Below, piece after piece: positions 24,227 to 33,699 of a stretch of 49,695 bases of DNA. Numbering within the stretch: the first letter of the stretch is position 1; every line of letters begins with the position of its first letter. Where the stretch lies: NCBI GenBank assembly GCA_001829125.1, contig MIAN01000032.1, positions 1 through 49,695 of the forward strand, in the 5' to 3' direction. A program made the translations under genes and the position numbers. This stretch comes from Spirochaetes bacterium GWB1_27_13. GTDB taxonomy: Bacteria > Spirochaetota > GWE2-31-10 > MWDO01. Under the pieces are notes generated by a model. That model made no database searches, was not told where the DNA came from, and saw only the letters and a list, made by a program, of their open reading frames with translations.

Positions 24227-27200
24227 ATGAAAAAAAATATATCGTCTGATTTAAATTTAATTAGAAGATACTTTAATTCTGATATTTATCAAAGAGGAAA
24301 AGAATATTATAACCAATCTAGAGTTTCTAATGTAGTTGAAACCGAAGATATGGTAACAGCATTTGTTGATGGTTCACATAATAATAAATATCTTACAAGA
24401 ATATCTTTTGATACTAATGGTGATATAAAAAATGCTATTTGTTCTTGCCCTTATAAGATATTTTGTAAGCATGTTGTAGCCACTTTATTATATTTTGTTA
24501 GCAATGGTGCTCATAAAGTAGAAAAACCAGAAAATCCTTTAAAATTTATAGATATTATTGAAAAAAAAGAAACCATAATTAAAATTAAAGAAAACGATGG
24601 TGATACAAATAGATTTTCATACTTAAAAGAATCTTTTGAGAAAAATATTGTTCAAAAAACTAATAAACCGACTAAAGATAGATGGAAACCTATATTTATA
24701 ATTCATGAAGAAGAATCTTCTTATTTTTATGGCAATAAAGAAGATAATTTCATAGACTTTAGACTTGGTATGCAATATATAAAAAAAGATGGTAATCCTG
24801 GAAGAATAACTTATGATTTTGATGAATATAAAATTACAGAAGAAATTACTAATCAGGTTGAATTTGAACTTTATAAAAAAATTATTACTAAAATGGAACA
24901 AAAAGTTAAAATTGAAGTTGTTTTAGATAATTTAATAAAAAATGATAATATTCCAATTTATATTGAGAAACAAGGGATTATTCCTGCTAAATTGATAAAT
25001 ATTGATATTATTAAAGTTAATTTTATATTAGAAGGTGTTAGTTTTGATAAGAATATCACCTATTTTAGGTCTATATTCAGTGTTATTGATAATAATCAAA
25101 AAGAATATATAATGGATGAAGAATTTAACCATTATTTCTTTAATGAATACATTTTACTTATATCTAAAAATGGTAACATATTTTATAAGGAAAATTTTAA
25201 GCTTCTAACTAAATTTTTAAGTGAAATATTAAATTTTAAAAAACAACTTAATAGTACAGAAATTATTACATTAAAAGAATTAGTAAATGAAAAATTTCCA
25301 AATAAAGATATAATAATAAATTTTAACTCAAAATTAGTTAAAACTTTTTCTGGAATACCAACACCTATTATTGAAATAAGTACTGGAGTATCAGAAGGTA
25401 CTAATGTTAATTTGTTATTTTCATATCAAGAAAAAGAAATATATTTTAAAAACAAAGATATACAAATTTTAATTTTACCAAATACCAATAATCAAGAAGA
25501 AATTATAACTGTAAAAAGAGATTTTTATTTGGAAGATAGGATTTTTTCGTATCTATCTTATAAATTCTCTTCAATTTTTCAAAAATTTATTTATTCTATG
25601 TATAATAAAGATTTTGATTTTTACTTAAATATTCCAACAAAAAAATTCCTTGTAGAATATGGACTTCCTTTAATTGATGAAGGTTATGAAATAAAATTTA
25701 GAGAACACAAAAATAAATTATCAAGGAATTCGGGTAGAATATCAGTATTTGTAAATTCTGGTATAGATTGGTTTGATTTAGAAACACAATTTATAGATAA
25801 AGATGGAAATAAATTAGGTTTTAAGTTTAGTAAAGAGGACATTCTGAATGGTTTAATAGAAATAGATAATAAATTTGTAATTCTTTCTAAAGAAGATATT
25901 GAAGCATTGGCAAATTTACTTGATGAAGGAATGGACAAAAATGGTAAATTAAAAGTTTCAAAGTTAAATTTTGGAATAATTGATAAATTATATAATAATA
26001 TTGCTAATAAAGATGATTCTGAATTAAAAGCAGTGAAAGATATTTCAGAAAAATTAAAAAACTTCAAAAAGATTGAAAAACAGAAATTGCCAAATAAATT
26101 TATCGGAAAACTAAGAGATTATCAAAAATCTGGCTATAATTGGCTACATTTTTTAAATAAATACAATATTAACGGTTGTCTTGCCGATGATATGGGACTT
26201 GGTAAAACAGTTCAAACCCTTGCATTCTTACAAAAACTTAAAGAAGATGGTAATTTGGGAATAGTTTTGTTAGTTGTTCCTGTAACTACTATCGCAAACT
26301 GGGAGAATGAAATTGAGAAATTTTCTCCAGATTTGAGGTATAATCGTCATTTTGGACAACAAAGGCAAAAAGAAGCCGAATTATTGAAGGATTTTGATAT
26401 AATTATAGTTAGTTATCATACTTTAAGGAACGATATTGAGTTATTTAATAATATTGAGTTCAATTATCTAATTCTTGATGAGGCACAATATATAAAAAAC
26501 TATAATTCATTAATGTTTAAATCTGTAAAATTAATAAATACAAAACATAAACTTTCTCTTACAGGTACACCAATTGAGAATAATACTTTAGAATTATGGT
26601 CACAGATGGATTTTTTAAATCATGGGCTTTTGGGTAGTTTAAATGAGTTTAAAGCAAATTTTAGTCAAAAAATAGAAGCCGAAAAAGATAAAAAAGCAGC
26701 AGAAAGACTAAGGCGAACAATTTTTCCTTTCTTATTGAGACGAAAGAAAGAAGATGTTGCAAAAGACCTTCCAGAAAAGGAAGAAATAGTTTTATTTTGT
26801 GAAATGGAACCACCTCAAAGAAAAGTTTACGAAGAGTTAAAAGAATATTATAAAATGCAAATCACAGAACAAATAGATAAAAATGGAGTACAAAAATCAA
26901 CAATACAAATTTTTGAGGCATTGTTAAGATTGAGGCAGGCTGCTTTATTTCCGTCATTAATTGATAAAAAGTATTCAGATATTGAGTCTGTTAAGTTTGA
27001 AACAATGAAAAAAATGCTTGACGAAATACTTCAAGAAGAACATAAAATTTTAATATTCTCTCAGTTTGTTCAATCATTAAAAATAATAGAAGAAGATATA
27101 AAAAAAACTAAAAGAAAATATTCTTATATTGATGGTTCTGTAAAACATAGAGATAAACAAATAAAACAATTTCAGGATGATAAAGATACAAATGTATTCT

Positions 27201-27493
27201 TGCTTAGCTTAAAAGCTGGTGGGGTTGGTATAAATCTAACTGCTGCTGACTATGTTTTTCTTTTTGATCCATGGTGGAATCCTGCGGTAGAAAGACAAGC
27301 GGTTGATAGAAGCCATAGAATTGGTCAAACAAAAAAAGTAATTGTTTATAAATTTATTGTTAAAAATACAGTTGAAGAAAAAATATTAAAATTGCAAGAA
27401 AGTAAAAAAGAATTAGTATCTCAACTTATAACAGAAGAGGCGAGTTTCTTTAAATCTCTTTCAAAAAGTGATATTATTAATTTGTTTAATTAG
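24227..27493 (+). CDS. SWIM-domain SNF2-family helicase
   Basis: The 1088-residue protein has an N-terminal SWIM zinc finger (Cys72-x-Cys74, Cys80-x-His82 in ICSCPYKIFCKHV), a middle region of about 500 residues typical of bacterial SWIM-SNF2 proteins, and a full SNF2 ATPase core. The core shows Q-like RDYQKSGYNWL, Walker A DDMGLGKT (about residue 655-662), Walker B DEAQ (about 750), SLTGTPIEN, and C-terminal motifs LSLKAGGVGINLTAAD, DPWWNPAVE and VDRSHRIGQ (about 1024). These proteins translocate on double-stranded DNA and remodel protein-DNA complexes; the exact substrate of the bacterial SWIM group is unknown. The ATG at 24227 follows GGGGTAGG. No methylase or nuclease partner that would mark a DISARM-type defence locus is adjacent. 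Confidence 0.92.
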   Translation: MKKNISSDLNLIRRYFNSDIYQRGKEYYNQSRVSNVVETEDMVTAFVDGSHNNKYLTRISFDTNGDIKNAICSCPYKIFCKHVVATLLYFVSNGAHKVEKPENPLKFIDIIEKKETIIKIKENDGDTNRFSYLKESFEKNIVQKTNKPTKDRWKPIFIIHEEESSYFYGNKEDNFIDFRLGMQYIKKDGNPGRITYDFDEYKITEEITNQVEFELYKKIITKMEQKVKIEVVLDNLIKNDNIPIYIEKQGIIPAKLINIDIIKVNFILEGVSFDKNITYFRSIFSVIDNNQKEYIMDEEFNHYFFNEYILLISKNGNIFYKENFKLLTKFLSEILNFKKQLNSTEIITLKELVNEKFPNKDIIINFNSKLVKTFSGIPTPIIEISTGVSEGTNVNLLFSYQEKEIYFKNKDIQILILPNTNNQEEIITVKRDFYLEDRIFSYLSYKFSSIFQKFIYSMYNKDFDFYLNIPTKKFLVEYGLPLIDEGYEIKFREHKNKLSRNSGRISVFVNSGIDWFDLETQFIDKDGNKLGFKFSKEDILNGLIEIDNKFVILSKEDIEALANLLDEGMDKNGKLKVSKLNFGIIDKLYNNIANKDDSELKAVKDISEKLKNFKKIEKQKLPNKFIGKLRDYQKSGYNWLHFLNKYNINGCLADDMGLGKTVQTLAFLQKLKEDGNLGIVLLVVPVTTIANWENEIEKFSPDLRYNRHFGQQRQKEAELLKDFDIIIVSYHTLRNDIELFNNIEFNYLILDEAQYIKNYNSLMFKSVKLINTKHKLSLTGTPIENNTLELWSQMDFLNHGLLGSLNEFKANFSQKIEAEKDKKAAERLRRTIFPFLLRRKKEDVAKDLPEKEEIVLFCEMEPPQRKVYEELKEYYKMQITEQIDKNGVQKSTIQIFEALLRLRQAALFPSLIDKKYSDIESVKFETMKKMLDEILQEEHKILIFSQFVQSLKIIEEDIKKTKRKYSYIDGSVKHRDKQIKQFQDDKDTNVFLLSLKAGGVGINLTAADYVFLFDPWWNPAVERQAVDRSHRIGQTKKVIVYKFIVKNTVEEKILKLQESKKELVSQLITEEASFFKSLSKSDIINLFN

Positions 27494-27543
27494 AAATTGA
27501 AAATTTCTTTATTATCAATTACCCAGTGTAGAGGATGAAATTA

Positions 27544-28683
27544 TTATATTATTTTTTTATTTAGAATGTCCACAATCAAGTTTAACAAATTATTTTTACC
27601 AAAAACATTCTCATAATTAGATAAATTTTTTTTCATTGTTTTTATTTTATCAGTAAATAAAATTTCATCAATCGTTTTTAAAAGGCTTTCTTTTGTTAGA
27701 TTATTTTCTTCTATAATAAAAGCTGCATTAATTTTTTGCATTATCATAGCATTTTTTAGTTGCTCATTATTTGTTGCTATTGCAAGAGGTATAAAAATCG
27801 AAGGGAGTCCCAAAGCCAAAAATTCGTTTACAGTTCCAGCACCACTTCTTGCTATTGCGAGGTCTGTTATTTTATAAATATCACCAATTTCTTCGTTTAC
27901 AAATTCAAACAAGGCAAATTTATTTTTTTTATCAGGTGTTAAAGACTCATATAATTTTTGCATTTCGACAAAATCTTTGCCATCGTTTGCTTTACCAGTC
28001 TGGAAAATAATATTTGCTTTATCCAGTAAATTAGGTATAATTTGAAGCCCTATTTCATTTAGAATATGACAACCAAGTCCACCACCCATAAAAAGTATAA
28101 CTGGCTGATTAAAATCAAAATTAAATCTTTTTTTTGCCACTTCAACATTACCTTCAAATATTTCGTCTCTTAATGGAATGCCTGTAATTAATGTCTTACT
28201 TTGTGGAAAGTATTTTTTACTTTCTGGAAAAGTTAAACAAATTTTAGTAGCAAATTTTGCTGCAATTTTATTGGCAAGCCCAGCATCAACTGTTTGTTCG
28301 TGGATTATAACTGGTATTTTTTTCATTTTACCAGCAACAACTGGAGGGACAGAGACAAATCCGCCAGTACTAAATATTAATTGAGGGCTAAATTTTTTAA
28401 TGATTTTTAGACTATCAAAAAAACCTTTTAATATTCTAAAAATATCACTAAAATTTTTAAAAGAAAAATATCTTCTAAGTTTACCTGTACTTATACTTAC
28501 AAAATCAATTTCATTTTTTGTTGCAATTTCTTTTTCAATACCATTATGAGAACCAACATATAAAATTTCACATTTAGTATTATTCTGTAAACAATATTTT
28601 TTTAAAGCCTGTATCATTGATATTGCTGGCATCGTGTGACCACCAGACCCACCGCCTGTAAATAAAACTCTTATTTCTTTCAT
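27544..28683 (-). CDS. murG: UDP-GlcNAc:lipid I GlcNAc transferase MurG
   Basis: The 379-residue protein has the MurG N-terminal loop TGGGSGGHTMPA (residues 9-20), an N-terminal Rossmann domain with a basic membrane-facing surface, and the UDP-GlcNAc site ARSGAGTVNEFLALGLPSIFIPL with NEQLKNA. It adds GlcNAc to lipid I on the inner face of the cytoplasmic membrane to form lipid II. The start is the ATG at 28683 (MKEIRVLF). A TTG at 28707 would add residues before the first strand and has no better ribosome-binding site. The gene stands apart from other mur/fts genes here, convergent with the SNF2 helicase. Confidence 0.93.
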   Translation of the reverse strand: MKEIRVLFTGGGSGGHTMPAISMIQALKKYCLQNNTKCEILYVGSHNGIEKEIATKNEIDFVSISTGKLRRYFSFKNFSDIFRILKGFFDSLKIIKKFSPQLIFSTGGFVSVPPVVAGKMKKIPVIIHEQTVDAGLANKIAAKFATKICLTFPESKKYFPQSKTLITGIPLRDEIFEGNVEVAKKRFNFDFNQPVILFMGGGLGCHILNEIGLQIIPNLLDKANIIFQTGKANDGKDFVEMQKLYESLTPDKKNKFALFEFVNEEIGDIYKITDLAIARSGAGTVNEFLALGLPSIFIPLAIATNNEQLKNAMIMQKINAAFIIEENNLTKESLLKTIDEILFTDKIKTMKKNLSNYENVFGKNNLLNLIVDILNKKII

Positions 28684-28960
28684 TGTTTTTCTTTCAATTT
28701 TTGTCAATATTCTACTATACTGCTACAAAGCATAATCTGTTTAATTCGCTTTAATCTAAAACTAATTTCTGTTATAACTTTTTAACTAATTAAAGTCAAT
28801 ATGCTAGATTGTATAGAATTTTATCTGAGAGGCAATTTTATTTTGTTACAAATTAATAATTTAAAACTTTATTTTTAATCTCACTTGATTTTTTTTTATC
28901 ATTTTAGTACAATAAATTTTGTATTAGATTCTAACTTTTTATCTATATCAGAAAGTCTTG

Positions 28961-29047
28961 GTTTGTCACAAATTCTAGAAGTAAAATATAGTTATTGTAT
29001 ATATTTACACGATTCAATCAGTAACAATTCGATTAATCTGTGTTATA
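28961..29047 (+). repeat. Dispersed repeat, right half, in the 5' region of the HD-GYP gene
   Basis: It aligns without gaps to 3661-3733 and additionally keeps the family end TAATCTGTGTTATA (29034-29047). The ribosome-binding site GGAG of the next gene begins 11 bp later, so the repeat forms most of the probable upstream region of that operon. Confidence 0.8.
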
Positions 29048-29066
29048 TTTTAATATTGGAGTATTT

Positions 29067-30158
29067 ATGGAGTTTATTAAATCTAAATATATTCTTGTTG
29101 TGGATGATGATTATACTATAAGGAAAAAACTTGAAATACTTTTAAAAAAAAATGGATTTAATGTAAATTCTTTTGAATCTGGAAAAGAAGTAATTGATGA
29201 ACTGAATATTAATTATGATAAGTATAGTTTGATTTTACTCGATGTTACTATGTTTGGTATGACAGGTTTTGAAACTGCTCAAGAAATTAAAAAAGATAAA
29301 AGGTTTGATGATATTCCAATTATTTTTATAACTGGAAATGCCGATGTAGAAGACAAAAAGAAAGGTTTTGAAGCGGGGTGCGTTGATTATATAACAAAAC
29401 CTTTTGATAATAATGAAGTTTTAATGAGAGTAAAGCTTCATCTTGAACTTGCATATAGAAGGGAAGAAGCACTAAATTACGCAAAAACTTTAGAAAAAAA
29501 AGTTGAAGAAAGAACTCTTGAGATTAATCTAACAAGAAAGGCTTTAATTGTAAGTTTGTCATCTCTTGCTGAATCAAGAGACCCAGAAACAGGGGCTCAT
29601 ATATTAAGAACACAAGAATATTCAAAAATAATAGCTGCCGAACTTGTAAATTATCAAAAGTATAAAAATGTGATAGATGATCTTTTTATTGAAAGAATGC
29701 ACGATTGTGCACCTCTACATGATATTGGTAAAGTTGGTATCCCAGACGATATTTTATTGAAACCAGGCAAGCTTACAGATGAAGAATTTGCTATTATGAA
29801 AACTCATTGTTATATAGGTAAAAAGACTTTAGAATCAGGGACGAATTTACTTATTGATCTTTCCTTTTTAAAATTTGCATCAGAAATTGCTTATTCTCAT
29901 CATGAAAAATTTGATGGGACTGGGTATCCAAGAATGTTAAAAGGAGAAGATATTCCTTTACAGGGTAGAATAATGGCTTTATCAGATGTATATGATGCTT
30001 TGACTTCTAAAAGGATTTACAAAAATTCGTGGTCACATCAAGAAGCAAGGAATTTAATACTTAGTGAGAGTTGTAAACATTTTGATCCATTAATAATAGA
30101 AGTTTTTTTAAAAATAGAAAATGATTTTATAAATATACAAAATAAATATAGAGATTAA
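29067..30158 (+). CDS. Response regulator with HD-GYP domain (cyclic-di-GMP phosphodiesterase)
   Basis: The 363-residue protein has a receiver domain (Asp12-14, phospho-acceptor Asp59 in LILLDV, Lys111 in ITKPF), a short helical linker (LEKKVEERTLEI) and an HD-GYP domain with His218-Asp219 (PLHDIGKVGIPD), HHEKFDGTGYP (GYP at 286-288) and LSDVYDALTS. The full set of metal ligands and the GYP motif are present, so hydrolysis of cyclic di-GMP is expected, controlled by phosphorylation. The start is the ATG at 29067 with GGAG at 29058-29061; an earlier GTG at 29040 lies inside the repeat. It is 15 bp upstream of the next regulator gene and probably cotranscribed with it. Confidence 0.93.
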   Translation: MEFIKSKYILVVDDDYTIRKKLEILLKKNGFNVNSFESGKEVIDELNINYDKYSLILLDVTMFGMTGFETAQEIKKDKRFDDIPIIFITGNADVEDKKKGFEAGCVDYITKPFDNNEVLMRVKLHLELAYRREEALNYAKTLEKKVEERTLEINLTRKALIVSLSSLAESRDPETGAHILRTQEYSKIIAAELVNYQKYKNVIDDLFIERMHDCAPLHDIGKVGIPDDILLKPGKLTDEEFAIMKTHCYIGKKTLESGTNLLIDLSFLKFASEIAYSHHEKFDGTGYPRMLKGEDIPLQGRIMALSDVYDALTSKRIYKNSWSHQEARNLILSESCKHFDPLIIEVFLKIENDFINIQNKYRD

Positions 30159-30173
30159 ATAAAAGGATAAGAA

Positions 30174-31430
30174 ATGAATGAAAAAATCTTAGTTGTAGAT
30201 GATGATTTTGGTACAGTAAAATTAATTGAAAGTATTCTTACAAAAAATAACTTAATTGCAAATTGTTTTACATCACCTTTAGATGCTCTTAAAAGTTTTG
30301 ATATGAATGAATATGATTTAGTTTTATCAGATTTTTTTATGCCAGAAATTAATGGAGAAGAGTTTTTAAATATAATAAGAAGTAAAAATAAATATATTCC
30401 ATTTATTGTACTAACTGTGAATAATGATATACAAAATGCTATTAATTTATTAAAAGAAGGTGCTGATGATTATATTAGTAAACCAATTGTAAAAGAAGAA
30501 CTTATTTTTAGGATACAAAAAAATATAGAAGAGAAAAAAAATAGAAAAATTCTTGATAGAATTGAAAAAGAAAAAGAAATATTAAGTTTGGAAAGTAAAA
30601 GAATGGTGAACTGGAAATTGCTTTATGCTACAAAAGATGTAAAGCAAACAGACCAAATAATAAATCTATTTACAAGGACTTTAAATCAAGGTGGAGGATT
30701 TATTTGGCTTGATATTTTAAAGACTCAAACAGAAAAAATCGATGAAGAGTATTATAAAATACATTCTGCTTTAATTAATTTAATTATAAAATCAGCAGAG
30801 CAAAATCAACTTTTTTTTGATAATATAACATTCCTATCAAATCTTGATAGTATGGATGTTCAATTTAAACCTTATTCTTATACTGAAATGATAAACATAT
30901 TTCATGATTATATTCAAAATGATTTGAACGATATTGCAGAAAAATACAAAAGAAAATTTATTATACAAAAAGCAAATCAAAATATTTCTGGAGATATATC
31001 ATTAAATATTCCTTATTTTCAAAAAATGCTTAAAGAATTATTTATTAATGCAATAAAGTATTCTCCTGAAGACACAAATATATATTTTATGGTAGAAAAA
31101 AATACATCGAATGCCTCTAACTACGGAAAAAATATAGATATAAGTATAAAAAATACGCCCAAAAAAATGAATGCAAAAGACCTTGATGGAAATGATATAA
31201 TTGGTATTCCTTATGAATATTCTGAATTAGTTTTTGATTTGTTTTATACAATAGAAGCTTTTCCTACTGGTAGTGATGATGAGGAATGGAATAATGGAAC
31301 AGGTCTTTATATTGTAAGAAAAATAGTAAAAAGACATAATGGTTGGATAAAAACTGCAAATGGAATAGATTATACTAAAGGAGCTCCAGAACCTTATGTA
31401 AAATTTAGTATTACACTACCTTATAATTAG
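30174..31430 (+). CDS. Receiver-HATPase signalling protein without a recognisable HisKA histidine
   Basis: The 418-residue protein has an N-terminal receiver (Asp9-11, Asp53 in LVLSDFFMP, Lys103 in ISKPI), a helical middle region and a C-terminal GHKL ATPase domain (N-box KELFINAIKYSPED; G2-like GTGLYIVRKIVKRHNG). The usual H-E/D-x-x-x-P phospho-acceptor is missing and the G1 DxGxG motif is not evident. It may be a regulator whose ATPase-like domain is controlled by the receiver, or a degenerate kinase. The ATG at 30174 has AGGATAAG. It follows the HD-GYP gene closely, which suggests a joint role in cyclic-di-GMP signalling (inference). Confidence 0.8.
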   Translation: MNEKILVVDDDFGTVKLIESILTKNNLIANCFTSPLDALKSFDMNEYDLVLSDFFMPEINGEEFLNIIRSKNKYIPFIVLTVNNDIQNAINLLKEGADDYISKPIVKEELIFRIQKNIEEKKNRKILDRIEKEKEILSLESKRMVNWKLLYATKDVKQTDQIINLFTRTLNQGGGFIWLDILKTQTEKIDEEYYKIHSALINLIIKSAEQNQLFFDNITFLSNLDSMDVQFKPYSYTEMINIFHDYIQNDLNDIAEKYKRKFIIQKANQNISGDISLNIPYFQKMLKELFINAIKYSPEDTNIYFMVEKNTSNASNYGKNIDISIKNTPKKMNAKDLDGNDIIGIPYEYSELVFDLFYTIEAFPTGSDDEEWNNGTGLYIVRKIVKRHNGWIKTANGIDYTKGAPEPYVKFSITLPYN

Positions 31431-31472
31431 TTAAAAAATTTAAAAAAATTATATAAAAAATTTTTATTTTGT

Positions 31473-31583
31473 TAGAAATAATAAATCTAATTACTTTAAT
31501 ATCAAGTAATTAGTCGGTGTTAATCTGTGGCTTGCACTCGCTTGACGGGTGAATCTCTGACAATCTGATTAATCCGTGTTATA
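31473..31583 (+). repeat. Dispersed repeat, long copy
   Basis: It contains TTAATCTGTGGCTTGCACTCG, then CGGGTGAATCTCTGACAATCTGATTAATCCGTGTTATA, and so matches 48992-49052 over about 60 bp. The left boundary is approximate. The right end is TAATCCGTGTTATA (31570-31583). Confidence 0.8.
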
Positions 31584-31642
31584 AAATCTTTGAAAAAATA
31601 GTTTCTTATACTATAAAAATAATATTAATATAGCCGAAAATA

Positions 31643-31690
31643 TATAACACAGATTATAACAAATTGAGATTTTGTATAATCTGTGTTATA
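31643..31690. repeat. Dispersed repeat, minimal 48-bp palindromic copy
   Basis: TATAACACAGATTATA (31643-31658) and TATAATCTGTGTTATA (31675-31690) are perfect 16-bp inverted repeats separated by 16 bp. It appears to consist of just the two element ends. On the plus strand the right end reads TGTTATAAT, which fits an extended -10 promoter consensus, 40 bp before the ATG at 31731. Confidence 0.85.
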
Positions 31691-31730
31691 ATAAAGAGGG
31701 AATTTATCTTAAAATACTTAGGAAAACTAA

Positions 31731-32558
31731 ATGGCTAAAATAACTCAAAAAGAACGAGACGAATACCAAGAAAGAATTAATTTATACAAAGCGAAGATGG
31801 AAGAGTTGAATGGTAAAATTAAAGCAAATTCATTAGAGATGTTAAAAGATAAAAGTAAAGAATTTATTTTGAGATTAGAAAATGCTAACTATTATTTAAA
31901 TCAAATAACTCTTTATTGCGGAATGAACGAAGTAAGCGTTTTTCTCTTGGCTGTAAAAAATACTGCTTATCTTGAAAGAGCAAGACAATTAATTTATGAA
32001 GCTGTGATGTGTATAGAAAAAATAGTAACAAATTTTTTGGATGTTCCTTTCTCTGATTATGCAGAACAATTAAATAGAATTGCAGATATTTCTGATGCTG
32101 TAAGATTGAATCTTATCAAAAAATTTGGATACTGTATTGATTTGGTGAAAGAAAATTTTGGTGAAAATACAAAATGGAAATGGTCTTTTGCTGAAATTGA
32201 TGGTAGAATGGCTGTAATTACTAAAAATCTTTTTGATTTAAGAAGATTCCAAAAACTTGATGATCCAAGAGAAGAAGGTTTTCAGGATAGAAGAGCACAT
32301 GTAACAATAATTCAGAGACTTTTGCTTGAAGCATCACAAAGTTACAGAGAGAAATTTGAACTTAGTACAAAGGATATCGAAGATTTAAGAAAAGCGATTG
32401 ATTATCAAAAAGCACTTCTTAGGATAAATCAATTACTCGGTGATAATGAAAAAATAGAAACAGCAAAAAAACAAATTGATGTGTGGAATACTCTCTTAGA
32501 AAAACACGCAAACCAAGTAGAAGAAGAAAAGAGAAAGAAAAATTTAAAGATAACTTAA
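31731..32558 (+). CDS. Conserved-looking helical protein of unknown function
   Basis: The 275-residue product is almost wholly alpha-helical and charged, without signal peptide or membrane segment. It begins and ends with coiled-coil-like stretches (KERDEYQERINLYKAKMEELNGK; KQIDVWNTLLEKHANQVEEEKRKK) and has a core with Trp and Arg motifs (TKWKWSFAEIDGRMAVI; DLRRFQKLDDPREEG). I do not recognise the family. The ATG at 31731 follows AGGAAAAC. Its stop is one base from the ATG of the radical SAM gene, so the two are almost certainly cotranscribed and perhaps translationally coupled, which suggests a functional link. Confidence 0.7.
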   Translation: MAKITQKERDEYQERINLYKAKMEELNGKIKANSLEMLKDKSKEFILRLENANYYLNQITLYCGMNEVSVFLLAVKNTAYLERARQLIYEAVMCIEKIVTNFLDVPFSDYAEQLNRIADISDAVRLNLIKKFGYCIDLVKENFGENTKWKWSFAEIDGRMAVITKNLFDLRRFQKLDDPREEGFQDRRAHVTIIQRLLLEASQSYREKFELSTKDIEDLRKAIDYQKALLRINQLLGDNEKIETAKKQIDVWNTLLEKHANQVEEEKRKKNLKIT

Positions 32559-32559
32559 T

Positions 32560-33684
32560 ATGATTAATTTTACATATCCAAACTCATATTCTAAAAATAT
32601 AATAAAACTATTTGGAAATATTAGTAATAATTTATGGAATGATTGGAATTGGCAGTTAAAAAATTCTATAAAAACTTACAAAGATTTAACAAATATTATT
32701 CCTCAATTAAAAAATAAAATATCAGAAGACGTATTTGAGAAATATCATTTTTCTATAACGCCATATTTCTTTTGTTTGATTGATTTTGATAATATTGAGG
32801 CTGATCCTATTGCTAATCAGGTAATTCCATCAAATTTTGAGTTAAAACACGATAATTTTTTATCAATAGATCCTTTTAGTGAAAAAATTAAAACCCCTGC
32901 TAAAAATCTTATTCAAAGGTATCCAGATAGAATACTTTTACTTACAACAAATTTATGTGCTTCTTATTGCAGATACTGTACAAGAAAATGGAATTGGAAT
33001 ACAAATCAAACTTTAAAAAAAGAAGATATTACTTATACAAAAGAATTTTTAGAAAAAAATCCGCAAATAAGAGAAGTTATTATTTCAGGAGGAGATCCAT
33101 TATTACTTGACTTTGATTTTCTTGAAGAAATTATTTTTAACTTAATTAATGTAAAAACAATAGAAGTAATTAGGATAGCCTCAAGAGTTCCATCATTTTT
33201 GCCACAAAGGATAACAGATGATTTGGCAAATATTCTAAAAAAATATAAAACAATATGGCTCATAACACATTTTAATCATCCAAACGAAATTACCCCAAAA
33301 ACAGAAGAAGCAATCGATAAACTTATATATTCTGGAGTTTCTTTGGCAAATCAGACCGTATTATTAAAAAATATTAACGATGATCTTAAAACTATGAAAA
33401 AACTTCTATATTCATTAGAAGCCTTACGAATTAAACCTTATTATTTATTTAATTGTGATCTTGTTGAGGGTACAGCACATTTTAGGACTTCGATTGACTC
33501 TGGATTGCAATTATTAAAAGAATTGTGGAATAATATTGGTGGTTTATGTATCCCAAATTATGTTGTTGATCTACCAGAATTGGGCAAAATACCAATTTTA
33601 CCTCAGTACATTTTATCAGAAGACGAAAATTGTATAGTATTCAAAAATTCTTTTGGAAAAACATTTTCTTATCCAAAGAAATAG
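32560..33684 (+). CDS. KamA-family radical SAM aminomutase-like enzyme
   Basis: The 374-residue protein has the radical SAM cluster motif CASYCRYC (Cys133, Cys137, Cys140), the IISGGDPLLL segment, LITHFNHPNE, SLANQTVLLKNIND, and YYLFNCDLVEGTAHFR. All are characteristic of lysine 2,3-aminomutase and relatives, including EpmB and glutamate 2,3-aminomutase. The probable PLP lysine is Lys343 in VVDLPELGKIPILP; the family's glycine-rich stretch before it is shortened here. The reaction would be a 1,2-amino shift on a free or protein-bound amino acid. Its size lies between EpmB and the classical aminomutases. No EF-P gene is in the window to support an EpmB role. Confidence 0.85.
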   Translation: MINFTYPNSYSKNIIKLFGNISNNLWNDWNWQLKNSIKTYKDLTNIIPQLKNKISEDVFEKYHFSITPYFFCLIDFDNIEADPIANQVIPSNFELKHDNFLSIDPFSEKIKTPAKNLIQRYPDRILLLTTNLCASYCRYCTRKWNWNTNQTLKKEDITYTKEFLEKNPQIREVIISGGDPLLLDFDFLEEIIFNLINVKTIEVIRIASRVPSFLPQRITDDLANILKKYKTIWLITHFNHPNEITPKTEEAIDKLIYSGVSLANQTVLLKNINDDLKTMKKLLYSLEALRIKPYYLFNCDLVEGTAHFRTSIDSGLQLLKELWNNIGGLCIPNYVVDLPELGKIPILPQYILSEDENCIVFKNSFGKTFSYPKK

Positions 33685-33699
33685 TATTTGAGTTGTATT

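Noticed and set aside
24227-27493. SWIM-SNF2 helicase as part of a defence island
   Set aside because: No methylase, phospholipase D, nuclease or other defence partner is adjacent; the neighbours are murG and signalling genes.
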